Shown one piece after another: positions 29,008 through 38,652 of a stretch of DNA of 40,875 nucleotides (positions within the stretch are counted from its first letter, which is position 1; every line of letters starts with the position of its first letter). A program made the position numbers and the translations under genes. The stretch lies in contig JAUVHU010000013.1 of NCBI GenBank assembly GCA_030593145.1, positions 1 through 40,875 on the forward strand. Reading direction: 5' to 3'. This DNA is from Desulfobacteraceae bacterium (GTDB lineage: Bacteria > Desulfobacterota > Desulfobacteria > Desulfobacterales > ETH-SRB1). The notes beneath the pieces were generated by a model, which saw nothing but the letters and a program-made list of their open reading frames with translations, did no database searches and was not told the origin of the DNA.

Positions 29008-30534
29008 TTAATCATTATTAATAAGAGGACGCAGCAGCATTTTTTCATATAGTTTAATATACCGGCTCGCTGTAACCGCATGGTTAAAACTCGCAAGACT
29101 CTGGTTCATAATCCGTTTTATCTGAAGCTCTTTTATTCCCAGAGGTAATTTATAAAAAAGCATGGCCTGTTCAATCGCCCAAAGCAGCCCCTCTGAATCA
29201 AACACATTAAAAAGAAAGCCATTACCCTTGTTATTATCAACATCCATGCGTACAATTGTATCGTGGATTCCTCCTGTATCATGAGCTACCGGAAGCGCTC
29301 CATAAATAGGACCTATCATCTGGGGAAGACCACATGGTTCAAAAAGTGAAGGCATGAGCACAAAATCAGACGCTCCATAGGCAATACGTGCCAGGCGCTC
29401 ATCAAAGTCGCATATAGCGACCCTGTTATACAGATTATGATGTCTTACAATATCTTCAAAATGTTTCCTAAACTCACCATTGGCCACAAAAACAATCTCT
29501 AGATTCTGGTCCCAATAGCGGGAAACAACCTCATAAAGAATTTCAGCTAATAACTGACAACCTTTTTGAATCATATCAAGACGGGAAGGCCAGAAAAATA
29601 AAGGCGCCCTGTTATCCTGAATAAGCCCTAATGACCGCTGTATAAAAAGCTTGTTGTTTTGTTTGTTTTCAACATGATTATCCGAGCCGTATTGAAACTT
29701 AATATCCCTGTCAATAACAGGATTAAAGGAAGGATCAGGAGCATTGAGTATCCCCGCAGCACATCCGGCATCCCATTTGTTAGATAGTTCCTGTTTTAAT
29801 GGTTGTTCAACAAAATTGTGCCTCCCTTCCACCAGTTCCATCAGAAAGGTCGGGCTTACGGTATTTACAAAGTGGGCGGCAAAAACCCCGCTGACCAAAA
29901 AATCCACAGGATTCGATTCCCGGGTTTCCTCATATTCAGATGCCATATTCTCGTAATAAAGGTTCTTCCAGAAGTATGCCGCATCTATACCTCTGTCTTC
30001 AATATAGGACAGTGGGCTTTTGACGGTATGAATATTATGAATTGTAAAAAGGCATGGAATATTAAGCTGTCTTGCCATTGCCGGAATAAGTCCTGTCATC
30101 CAGTCATTGCAATGAATCAGATCCGGCCGTACATGGGGAACAATATTGTTAATAACCTCCCGTTGAAAGGCAAGAGCTATCTTTATGTTTTCACCCCCAT
30201 AATTCGAGTAAACACGATTTAGATAATAAAAGGCTCTGTCTTCTGCAAGATGCACCCTCTCTTCAGGCATACTGCTCTGGAATGTGTTTCTTTCCTGCAT
30301 TAACAACGGCCACAGAGGCCCGATGTTGTCGCCGAATATAGCCCTGTAATCCGGAAGCGCCACATGAACGTCGGCACCCTGTTCAAACAGGGCGCTGATT
30401 AAGGCCGCTGAGACATCAGCAAGCCCTCCTGCCTTAGCCGTAAAATAATTTGCAAGGTTTCCCATGTCATTGGGCAGATAGGTGACTTCAGGGGTTACTA
30501 TAAGAATGCGGGGGTTTGGGGAAGAATATATCAT
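29008..30534 (-). CDS. glgA: Glycogen/starch synthase (GT5)
   Basis: ILIVTPEVTYL...KAGGLADVSAALISAL; LIHCNDWMTGLIPAMARQ; FTIHNIHT; DFVLMPSLFEPCGLPQMIGPIYGALPVAHDTGGIHDTI. Confidence 0.92.
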   Translation of the reverse strand: MIYSSPNPRILIVTPEVTYLPNDMGNLANYFTAKAGGLADVSAALISALFEQGADVHVALPDYRAIFGDNIGPLWPLLMQERNTFQSSMPEERVHLAEDRAFYYLNRVYSNYGGENIKIALAFQREVINNIVPHVRPDLIHCNDWMTGLIPAMARQLNIPCLFTIHNIHTVKSPLSYIEDRGIDAAYFWKNLYYENMASEYEETRESNPVDFLVSGVFAAHFVNTVSPTFLMELVEGRHNFVEQPLKQELSNKWDAGCAAGILNAPDPSFNPVIDRDIKFQYGSDNHVENKQNNKLFIQRSLGLIQDNRAPLFFWPSRLDMIQKGCQLLAEILYEVVSRYWDQNLEIVFVANGEFRKHFEDIVRHHNLYNRVAICDFDERLARIAYGASDFVLMPSLFEPCGLPQMIGPIYGALPVAHDTGGIHDTIVRMDVDNNKGNGFLFNVFDSEGLLWAIEQAMLFYKLPLGIKELQIKRIMNQSLASFNHAVTASRYIKLYEKMLLRPLINND

Positions 30535-30608
30535 GCTCCTTTGCTCCTAACCTTGATGACGTCGTAAAAAGTCATGTTCCAAGTTATTGCGAGGAGTGTA
30601 ATCATCTC

Positions 30609-30634
30609 GTTCCCATGTAGAAGCGTGGGAACGA
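30609..30634. repeat. Short perfect hairpin (cgttcccatg tagaag cgtgggaacg, one mismatch-free arm pair)
   Basis: cgttcccatgtagaagcgtgggaacg read directly in the glgA-glgP intergenic region. Confidence 0.6.
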
Positions 30635-30639
30635 AAAAA

Positions 30640-30771
30640 ATGAACGTCCAACATCGAACATCCAACGTCGAACATCGAATGACTGTACACCTTCGGTGTT
30701 TCAATTATATGATCTAATGGAGCGAAGCGATATCCTTATTCGATGTTCGATGTTGAGCGTTCGATGTTCAA
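30640..30771. repeat. Family C palindromic element, copy C2
   Basis: atgaacgtccaacatcgaacatccaacgtcgaacatcgaatga ... ttattcgatgttcgatgttgagcgttcgatgttcaa. Confidence 0.8.
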
Positions 30772-30807
30772 ATTGTTGCATCTGATATTTCACTCGACCA
30801 CTCGACT

Positions 30808-33357
30808 TTAAGCCCGTACAATAAGATCGGGGGTAAATTTAATCCAGTCATCCGCCCTTGGTTCCACTCTGGCAGTAAAACCATACCGGCCTGAATCGCT
30901 GCAGGTTATTGTGCATTCATACATATAATGTCCCTCTCCAAGCTCTTTGCATACGGTCATCTGCTCAGTCCTGGTATCTTCCAGGCTACCTATGGATTTT
31001 ATATGCCCATAACAGAGCAGCACTTCCACTTCATCCGGACGGAGTTCTCCAAGAACGACTTTGGCTGTAACACGAAAGCTATCTCCCACCAGGAATGGAC
31101 CGTCTAAATCTCTAACAAGTTTGCTAATACTTATATTGTTCCAGAGGTCGCAAAATCGCTTGTGCCTGACGGCCTGATTTTTGGCTTCTTCAGCATTATG
31201 CGCGATCAGATCATTAAAATTCTTTGCGGCCGGAATATAAAAGCGTTTTTCATATTCATCCACCATGCGCAGGCTGCAATAATCCCGCATCCCCATTTTT
31301 ATAGATTTTTTCATCATGCTGACCCACCGCTGTGGCACATTTCCGCCCTTTCTCTCATAAAAACAGGGAATTACATCGTTTTCCAGTATGTTATAAAGGG
31401 CCTGGCTTTCTACAATATCCTGATAAGAATGGTCTGAATACTCTTCCCCGCTACCGATAGACCAGCCTCTTTCTTCGGAGTATCCTTCGCACCACCATCC
31501 GTCAAGAATGCTGAGATTCAGCCCACCATTTACAGCCGCCTTCATTCCGGAGGTGCCGCATGCCTCAAAGGGTCTCCTCGGAGTATTCAACCATACATCG
31601 GCTCCCTGCACCAGATGCCGCGCCATATGCATGTTATAATTCTCTAAAAAGACAATCCGATGACTCATATTCGGCCTGCCCGCAAACTGGACAATACGCT
31701 GTATTAAATGTTTCCCCTCATTATCTTTTGGGTGCGCCTTTCCCGCAAATATAATCTGAACCGGATATTCTTTGGAATTAAGCATGGCTTCCAATCGTTC
31801 TGGATCCTGCAGTAACAGATCGGCCCGCTTGTAAGTTGTAAAACGCCTGGCAAAGACAATAGTCAGTGTGTCCTGATCCAGAACCGACTCTGCCCGTTTC
31901 ATTGCCGCCTTTGGCGCATTGCGTCGTCCATACTGCTTTACCATTAAATCCCGAACATTCCGGACAAGATCGAAGCGGCTCATTTCATGGGCGCGCCAGA
32001 GTTTATCATCGAATATCTCGTCAATCCGTTTGACATTTTCAGGCTTCAGGGAACTCATGTGCCAGTCGGGTCCAAGATAACGTTCAAAAAGTAGTGCAAT
32101 CTCTCGGGAAATAAAAGATGCTACGTGTATCCCGTTTGTTATATGGGTAATAGGAACCTCATCTTCTGGCCTGTTCGGCCATACATGGGACCACATTTTT
32201 CGTGCCACCTTCCCGTGCAGCTCACTGACCCCGTTGCAATACTGTGACATGCGCAACCCTAAAATAAACATGGAAAAAGGACCGTCAGGGCCTGATTCCA
32301 CTGACTGTCCCCATGACAGTATTTCCTTCTCCGTAACCCCAAGATGTTTTTGCATAGGCTGGAGATAAGGCATTACAAGGTCAACAGGAAATTCATCATA
32401 ACCGGCGGCCACAGGTGTATGTGTTGTAAAGACCGTGGTTCTCGGAACAACCTCTAAAGCTGTCTTAAGATCCACACTGTATGCCGAAATTATCTGCGCA
32501 AGCCGTTCCAGGGCGGCGAACGCGCAATGCCCTTCATTCATATGACAAACCTTTGGGCAAATCCCCATAGCCGCAAGAGCGCGCATGCCGCCGACTCCAA
32601 GCATTACTTCTTGCGCCAGCCTTGTTTTTTGCCCTCCAGCATAAAGACTTGATGTAATATCACGGCCCTGTTGTGAATTCTCAATCAGATCGGTATCAAG
32701 CAAATAAAGCGGAATACGTCCAATATTGACTTTCCAGACTTCGGCATATATTTTGCCCTCAGGACCGTCAATAGAAACGCGCACTTTTTCCCCTGAATGA
32801 TCCTTTACTCTTTCCAGAGGAATACTATAAAGATCGGTTTCCGGATACTCCTCTTGCTGCCATCCATCCTTATCGAGAAACTGGCGAAAGTATCCATGCT
32901 GGTATAAAAGCCCGACCCCTACTATTGGAAGAGACATGTGGGAAGCCCCCTTTAGATGATCACCGGCCAGGATTCCGAGCCCTCCCGCAAACAATGGAAG
33001 ACTTTCGTGAATTCCAAACTCCATGGAAAAGTAGGCGATCACACCTTCCTGCCCGTATGGAGACCTGGATCTGTCAACAGGCGCTAAGATACGCTTTTCA
33101 AAACGTTCTTTTACCCGCCGAATATGCGCAAGAAAACTGTCGTCATTTGCCAGTTCATCAAGCCGTTTTTGAGAAATTAATGTTGAAAAAACAATGGGAT
33201 TTCGTCCTGATTCCTCCCAGAGTTCGGGATCAATACGGTTGAAAAGCGCCACGGCATCCGGTTTCCAGCTCCACCAGAGATTTCTTGACAATACCTCAAG
33301 AAAAGAAAGCCGATCAGGAAAGGTCGGAAGTACCTGATATGTTTGAAACTGATCCAT
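30808..33357 (-). CDS. glgP: Alpha-glucan phosphorylase (GT35)
   Basis: 849 aa; DUF3417-like N-terminus LSRNLWWSWKPDAVALF, VCHMNEGHCAFAALERL, VFTTHTPVAAGYDEF, FARRFTTYKRADLLL, NTPRRPFEACGTSGMKAAVNGGLNLSILDGWW. Confidence 0.95.
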   Translation of the reverse strand: MDQFQTYQVLPTFPDRLSFLEVLSRNLWWSWKPDAVALFNRIDPELWEESGRNPIVFSTLISQKRLDELANDDSFLAHIRRVKERFEKRILAPVDRSRSPYGQEGVIAYFSMEFGIHESLPLFAGGLGILAGDHLKGASHMSLPIVGVGLLYQHGYFRQFLDKDGWQQEEYPETDLYSIPLERVKDHSGEKVRVSIDGPEGKIYAEVWKVNIGRIPLYLLDTDLIENSQQGRDITSSLYAGGQKTRLAQEVMLGVGGMRALAAMGICPKVCHMNEGHCAFAALERLAQIISAYSVDLKTALEVVPRTTVFTTHTPVAAGYDEFPVDLVMPYLQPMQKHLGVTEKEILSWGQSVESGPDGPFSMFILGLRMSQYCNGVSELHGKVARKMWSHVWPNRPEDEVPITHITNGIHVASFISREIALLFERYLGPDWHMSSLKPENVKRIDEIFDDKLWRAHEMSRFDLVRNVRDLMVKQYGRRNAPKAAMKRAESVLDQDTLTIVFARRFTTYKRADLLLQDPERLEAMLNSKEYPVQIIFAGKAHPKDNEGKHLIQRIVQFAGRPNMSHRIVFLENYNMHMARHLVQGADVWLNTPRRPFEACGTSGMKAAVNGGLNLSILDGWWCEGYSEERGWSIGSGEEYSDHSYQDIVESQALYNILENDVIPCFYERKGGNVPQRWVSMMKKSIKMGMRDYCSLRMVDEYEKRFYIPAAKNFNDLIAHNAEEAKNQAVRHKRFCDLWNNISISKLVRDLDGPFLVGDSFRVTAKVVLGELRPDEVEVLLCYGHIKSIGSLEDTRTEQMTVCKELGEGHYMYECTITCSDSGRYGFTARVEPRADDWIKFTPDLIVRA

Positions 33358-33465
33358 TATTTCATATCCTTTTTAAACTTAACTGCTTGAGTACCTTGCC
33401 ACAAAGACACCAAGGCCCTAAGATCATAAAATTATTATTCACTTCGTGCCTTAGTAGCTGAATAT

Positions 33466-33780
33466 TTACCTTTGAAGAACAACTACAGAATTTTCACTAT
33501 CCCCATATGGAGTCAACACATACCTGTCAGCCTCCCAATCATTTTCCCAGGTTTTATCATCCAGCAAATAACGAAACTGATATTCTCTATCCGGTTCAAG
33601 ATCAACGGTTACGGTAAATGACCCGTTTTTTAACTTTCTCATGGGAGTAGCATAAATATTCCAGTTATTAAACTCGCCGACAATGCAGGCTGATCCGGCA
33701 GATTTACCCGCCTCCTCAGGTAGCCTGAAAGTAACTTTGCATACAGGTTTGCTTTTAAGATACTGCTTCTTAATGCTCAT
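33466..33780 (-). CDS. CBM48/isoamylase-N-like glycogen-binding protein
   Basis: CKVTFRLPEEAGKSAGSACIVGEFNNWNIYATPMRKLKNGSFTVTVDLEPDREYQFRYLLDDKTWENDWEADRYVLTPYGDSENSVVVL. ATG at 33778-33780 overlaps the TGA of the upstream gene. Confidence 0.88.
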   Translation of the reverse strand: MSIKKQYLKSKPVCKVTFRLPEEAGKSAGSACIVGEFNNWNIYATPMRKLKNGSFTVTVDLEPDREYQFRYLLDDKTWENDWEADRYVLTPYGDSENSVVVLQR

Positions 33781-36700
33781 GACAACCCCCTTTTTTGATT
33801 GTTGATTGTTTTTACCCATACCCTCAAGAGTTCACTTGCCCCCCATGCCTGCGCGTCACATCCACGCTGGGTGTGCGGAAAATCCCCATCCAGGATTTCC
33901 GGCACATGACCTGCGCATCCAAGGTCAATAAGCCTGGCGCCGCTTCCAAGCCATGCCATAGCAGTATCCCTGCCCTGATCGCCGTATGCTTTTACCCACG
34001 CTTCGCAAAATGCGGGGAAAAACCATGTCCATGCAGTGCCGTTATGGTATGCGGGCTTCCGTTTTGCATCCTCATCACCGGTATATTCTCCATGGTATGG
34101 ATTATACGGATCGTTGATTACATCCCCATTATAAACTATTTCAAGAGGATAGTGTACAGGACGGTCTGCCAGGCTCCGAATAGCGCCGGGAATCAGAAGT
34201 TCTTCACATGCCGCCACAATTTTGCGGATAACTGTTTTGTCTGTTACAGCCCCCAGCGTTACCGCCAAAAGCTGGTTTGGCCGCAACGCATCGTCGCGGT
34301 CTGCCTGTCTGGCCGGTTTTTTGGAACAGGCGTGAAGACAATCCGACAGATATCCCTCATCTTCCATCCAGTATAATTCATAAATCGACGAACGAACCTG
34401 TAAGGCAAGTTTCTCCCATTCACCCTCTTTGCCTTTATTATCAACACGTGCCAAAAAGGAAAGGGCAAAAAACCAGAGCGCCTGGATTTCAATCGGATAT
34501 CCCTCCCGTGGAGTGCCTGCCGGATGGTTGGTATCCATCCATGTAAAATGAGCTGGGCTGAAAATAAGGCCCGATTCCCGATCCATCCTGATGCCGTTGA
34601 AAGTGCCGGCGATCATAGAGCGACCAATGGAAAGAAGTATCTCGCGAATTGTCCGGTCGTTGCACCGCACGTCAAGAAAGGCCTCACTTTTTTCAGCCTT
34701 TATAAGATCGGAACAAGTCACAAAATACCAGAGAGATGCGTCGGACGTGTCCCTGTTTTCAGCGCTTTCACCCCTGATCATGTTTGGAAGGGTACCTCCT
34801 TCCTCAAACCGTCCGAACTGATGCAAAATGTCCCTGACATCTCCGGTATTGCCTGCCGCGATCAAACCACGTGCAAAAATAAGGGCATCCCGCCCCCAAT
34901 CCAGAAACCAGGGATATCCGGCAATCACGGTTTTAAAGTTTCCCCGCTTCACCACATAATGTTCCAGAGCTTTTTTCAGCGCTTCATTTAACTTCCATGA
35001 ATCACCGTCATCAATCAGACATTCGGGCAAACATTCAGGCAGACATTCAGAATTATTGCTTGTTGCTTTTATGGGTGATCTCTTCTCTTTTTGAGATTCC
35101 ACAATACCGGCATAAAGCTCCGCGGTCTGACCGCCTTTTAGAAAAGCTGTAAAATAACCAGGGCTGAACAGATCCGAATCAGGATCGATTCCACGCTCAG
35201 CATCCTCAGAACGATGCACCATATAATGCCATTCAGGCTCACTGACAAAGCTGCCTCTGGAAATCTCAATATTGAGCAAATGCCCTGTTGCAGGGGAAAA
35301 AGTAAACCCTACGGGATGTATTGTAACAGCCTTAGGCCAGAGAAGTTCCGGCCCCTGATATGCTTTTGTGCTTTCATGAAAGTTGCGGTCTTCTATATCA
35401 GGCCGAAGTATAAGCTTTATTCGCTGATCGTCGGCCAGCTTCCCTTTCTTACCTTCAGCCAAATGCCGGGAAAATAGTATTTTTACGGCATTTTTCCCAG
35501 GAATCATCTCAATTCTTACAGCAAGCAAAACATGTTCACCCTGGCCTGTTGGAATAAAGTATCTCCATACCCCCCTGGAATTATAATCAAAGCAAAATGA
35601 ATCAATGCAATCGATTGAGATTTCCTGGGAATAATCTTGAAACACCACCCATGCCCTGCACCGGGTAAACATAATCCTCCTGTCTTCCGGAAATTCAGGA
35701 TTCAAGTTTGCTGCAAGAAGGGCATCATACCGGCTGCCTAAATTTCCCCAGGAAACATTGGCGCGAAGCATGCCTCCACTGCCGTTAGTACCTAACAAAA
35801 AAAAGGGCCTGCAAAGCAATTCAGACCTTTGATAACACTTTTTGATCATGACATCTTCAGGCCTGCACAGAAAAAGAATTGGCGCCTCAATATGTTCGCA
35901 TTTGCCGGGTGTATAAACAGACATCTTCAAAATAGCAGGGCGAGGGGATTTTGAAGGAGGCAAAGGAGATAAAAGGGCAAAAAAAGACCCGTCAGAACAT
36001 TGAAGGCTTTTTTCATGTAACATGGTACGATCTTTATCCACAATCTCTGCGCAAAATGGAGCGCTGGAACGTACCATCAAAAAATGATCCGGAGGCACCA
36101 TTACTTCCCGCCTTGAATCACAGGGCCACTGCCAGGTTATAACCCGCGTCTCCTTGCTCAGACAATTAACACTGCGGCAGTATTCAACAGGATTATCCGC
36201 TAAGTATTGCGCTGCATAATCGGGGTCAAAGTCTTTCAGAGCGCTGACTTCCTGTGAGTCTATTTCATTATAAAAACAAAACACGTCAAGAGCTTTGGCG
36301 CGAAGCCGCTGCTTTACTATCCGTTCCGGAACAATAAAGTCCGGAAAAGCCGCATCCTGCAAAAGATCAATATCGTTTTTATTGTCAGTCAGGCAGAGAA
36401 CCTGGCCGGGATCAAGAAGATATGTGTGCCGCCCTCCTGACCCGGTAACAGTAATCTCCTTTTCTGTAAGAAGATCAATATAAACCAAACCTGTCATGCC
36501 GGCCTGCCGAGACTCCCATACAGCTATGGTCTTGTTTTTATCATCAAGGTTTGCAACTATTATAAGCTTCCTGCCGGAAGGGATATGTCGCCGCAGCAAA
36601 GCAATCTGATTTCCCCCGCCCTGATGTATAAATCTTAAATCTGTCATATCATGAAAAACAGGATGGGCTTTAAGCAATCTGTTTAGACGGCGTATATGCT

Positions 36701-38135
36701 GAACCTGGTTAATATCAGCGCCCCAGTTAAGGGAAACAGCATTATGAACATCGATTTTTTCCGTTGCAAACCATTCCACACCATTGGCAAAACCAAATGC
36801 CCCGTTATGAGAGCAAAGAGCGCACAGGGCTGTGCGCATCATGGCATATGTTTTTGAGCATTCAGCCAGGCGGTTGTTGTCATGAGTTTCAGCAAAATGA
36901 ACCATGATTCCATCGCGTTGAGATGTCTCAATAGTCCCCGGAAGATACGCTTCGATCTGATCGCGGTCATAATTTTGAAACAGCTCCGAGTATGCCTGGT
37001 TGAAATTTGCCTTGCTTAATATGTCGCGAGTAACAGAAATCTTTCCGCCAAGTCCCTCGAGAATGAAAAGTGTGTCAGGATACTGATCCCTGACCTTTGC
37101 AACAATATATTTCCATGCCTTAACAGGAATCATGTAGCCTGCATCGCATCGAAAACCGTCCACTCCCCGTCTGCACCATAAAAGAAATACTTCCGCCATG
37201 TATTTCCACAAATCCTTGCGGGTATAATCCAGCCTTGTCAGGTCTTCCCATATTGTGCCCCATGCTCCAGGAGCTTCAATGCGTCCTTCTTTATCCCTGA
37301 CAAGCCACTCAGGGTGTGTTTCATGGAGATAGGCAGCCCAGCCTGTATGGTTGATGGCAATGTCTATAACAATTTTTCCGTAGCGTTCATGGATTGCGTC
37401 AACAAGTTCGACAAACTGCTCCATTGGAGTAGCGAACTGATCGAATTCAGCAAGGGCCGGATCAACGGAAGTAAAATTCAGCGCTGCATAGGGGCTGCCA
37501 AACCGTCCCATGCGTGCATAGATAACCGGTGCAGGATGGATAGGAAGAAGCTGGATAATCCGGCAGCCGAGTTCGCCAATAATGAAATCAAGCTCCTTTA
37601 TTAGATCACGAAATGTTCCGGAAGGAGGGATCACAGCATAACCGGACCTGTCGAACGATTTGATACAGGTTTCTTCTGTTGGATCAAGAATTTTGCCGGA
37701 TATCCTGTTTGGCCCGAATTGCCGCACAAAAGCATTGTATATGATGTTTGCGCAACATGTATCTGATGGCTCAACATTAATAACAGCATTGGGTCCATCC
37801 GGCCATATGGGATCAGACTCACCTTTGCCTAAAAACAGACACTTTGCCATAAAATGACCGACTTCGCAAAGAGGAAGAATAACCCGAAAATTTTGATCAT
37901 CAACCCGGGTCATGGGAATGTCAAACCAGTCACGTCCAAGAGGAGATTCATCATAATGAACTTCCCTGATTTTTTCCCTGCGCGAAATTCCGGCATGTCC
38001 TATGTTTGTGCGAAGCCAGGCACATCCCTTTACTTTGCAAGACAGTGAAAGGGTAAATGTAATGGTATCGCCCCGGAATAAAAGGAGGTGGGTCCCCGGA
38101 GCTGGAGACTGTGTAACTAAAACTGAATTATTCAT
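33777..38135 (-). CDS. Bifunctional-looking glycogen debranching protein: N-terminal GH13 alpha-amylase-like + C-terminal amylo-alpha-1,6-glucosidase (GDE_C)
   Basis: 1452 aa; GH13 motifs IVIDIAINHTGWAA, GVDGFRCDAGYMIP, LFILEGLGG, HFAETHDNNRLA; C-terminal FKTVIAGYPWFLDWGRDALIFARGLIAAG...GTLPNMIRGES...TSDASLWYF...LRPNQLLAV...YHNGTAWTWFFPAF. Confidence 0.92.
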   Translation of the reverse strand: MNNSVLVTQSPAPGTHLLLFRGDTITFTLSLSCKVKGCAWLRTNIGHAGISRREKIREVHYDESPLGRDWFDIPMTRVDDQNFRVILPLCEVGHFMAKCLFLGKGESDPIWPDGPNAVINVEPSDTCCANIIYNAFVRQFGPNRISGKILDPTEETCIKSFDRSGYAVIPPSGTFRDLIKELDFIIGELGCRIIQLLPIHPAPVIYARMGRFGSPYAALNFTSVDPALAEFDQFATPMEQFVELVDAIHERYGKIVIDIAINHTGWAAYLHETHPEWLVRDKEGRIEAPGAWGTIWEDLTRLDYTRKDLWKYMAEVFLLWCRRGVDGFRCDAGYMIPVKAWKYIVAKVRDQYPDTLFILEGLGGKISVTRDILSKANFNQAYSELFQNYDRDQIEAYLPGTIETSQRDGIMVHFAETHDNNRLAECSKTYAMMRTALCALCSHNGAFGFANGVEWFATEKIDVHNAVSLNWGADINQVQHIRRLNRLLKAHPVFHDMTDLRFIHQGGGNQIALLRRHIPSGRKLIIVANLDDKNKTIAVWESRQAGMTGLVYIDLLTEKEITVTGSGGRHTYLLDPGQVLCLTDNKNDIDLLQDAAFPDFIVPERIVKQRLRAKALDVFCFYNEIDSQEVSALKDFDPDYAAQYLADNPVEYCRSVNCLSKETRVITWQWPCDSRREVMVPPDHFLMVRSSAPFCAEIVDKDRTMLHEKSLQCSDGSFFALLSPLPPSKSPRPAILKMSVYTPGKCEHIEAPILFLCRPEDVMIKKCYQRSELLCRPFFLLGTNGSGGMLRANVSWGNLGSRYDALLAANLNPEFPEDRRIMFTRCRAWVVFQDYSQEISIDCIDSFCFDYNSRGVWRYFIPTGQGEHVLLAVRIEMIPGKNAVKILFSRHLAEGKKGKLADDQRIKLILRPDIEDRNFHESTKAYQGPELLWPKAVTIHPVGFTFSPATGHLLNIEISRGSFVSEPEWHYMVHRSEDAERGIDPDSDLFSPGYFTAFLKGGQTAELYAGIVESQKEKRSPIKATSNNSECLPECLPECLIDDGDSWKLNEALKKALEHYVVKRGNFKTVIAGYPWFLDWGRDALIFARGLIAAGNTGDVRDILHQFGRFEEGGTLPNMIRGESAENRDTSDASLWYFVTCSDLIKAEKSEAFLDVRCNDRTIREILLSIGRSMIAGTFNGIRMDRESGLIFSPAHFTWMDTNHPAGTPREGYPIEIQALWFFALSFLARVDNKGKEGEWEKLALQVRSSIYELYWMEDEGYLSDCLHACSKKPARQADRDDALRPNQLLAVTLGAVTDKTVIRKIVAACEELLIPGAIRSLADRPVHYPLEIVYNGDVINDPYNPYHGEYTGDEDAKRKPAYHNGTAWTWFFPAFCEAWVKAYGDQGRDTAMAWLGSGARLIDLGCAGHVPEILDGDFPHTQRGCDAQAWGASELLRVWVKTINNQKRGLS

Positions 38136-38268
38136 GGGAACTTGATCTTGGCCTCTGTCTTTTCAGGACGCTTTTTACATCCTCGGTGGATTCCGCCTTG
38201 GCGATCATCTGTCTAAAGTTTGGAAGGGTTTTATGCTCGTGCCTGGTAAAGGAAAGTTGTTTTATCAT
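38128..38268 (-). CDS. 46-aa small ORF overlapping both neighbours
   Basis: MIKQLSFTRHEHKTLPNFRQMIAKAESTEDVKSVLKRQRPRSSSHE; start overlaps the TGA of the upstream ORF (ATGA at 38265-38268), stop lies 8 bp inside the debranching gene. Confidence 0.6.
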   Translation of the reverse strand: MIKQLSFTRHEHKTLPNFRQMIAKAESTEDVKSVLKRQRPRSSSHE

Positions 38269-38447
38269 GAGGCTCTCCCTTTCTTTTGTTTATGCGCAGT
38301 TGCAAACCCTAAAACCGTCGAAGCATCTTTAAAGCTTTTAGTTTTCACCGGCAGCATCTGTATCTCACACTCTGGAAACAGCCACATTATATAATATAAC
38401 ATATTATCAGCTTCAGGGCAATCTGTTTTGATCACTATTTTCTTCAT
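38265..38447 (-). CDS. 60-aa small hypothetical protein
   Basis: MKKIVIKTDCPEADNMLYYIMWLFPECEIQMLPVKTKSFKDASTVLGFATAHKQKKGRAS; strong SD (agagggggtttaag) before the ATG at 38447, so the longer ORF called from 38615 is probably over-extended. Confidence 0.6.
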   Translation of the reverse strand: MKKIVIKTDCPEADNMLYYIMWLFPECEIQMLPVKTKSFKDASTVLGFATAHKQKKGRAS

Positions 38448-38652
38448 CTTAAACCCCCTCTGTAAAAGTTCAGCCATTAAGTCACAAAGGCACAAAAGAA
38501 AAATATGATTGATAAATTGAGCAGGTGTGATCCCAGAGAGTACACCTGCCTCGACGGGCGCGAGCACGGCGGGAGGGGTCAAGGATTCAATGGTTCGAGT
38601 GGCACGAAGTAACACGTAGTGAAGCCAAAGCGCTAAGCCTCAGCACTCAACG

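Noticed and set aside
33795-36483. Plus-strand ORFs antisense to the debranching gene (e.g. 33795-34376, 34524-34991)
   Set aside because: No recognisable domains; the opposite strand carries a continuous, motif-supported enzyme.
38448-38615. N-terminal extension of the ORF 38265-38615 (MLLRATRTIESLTPPAVLAPVEAGV...)
   Set aside because: It falls in repeat-like intergenic debris, and a much better SD + ATG is at 38447.
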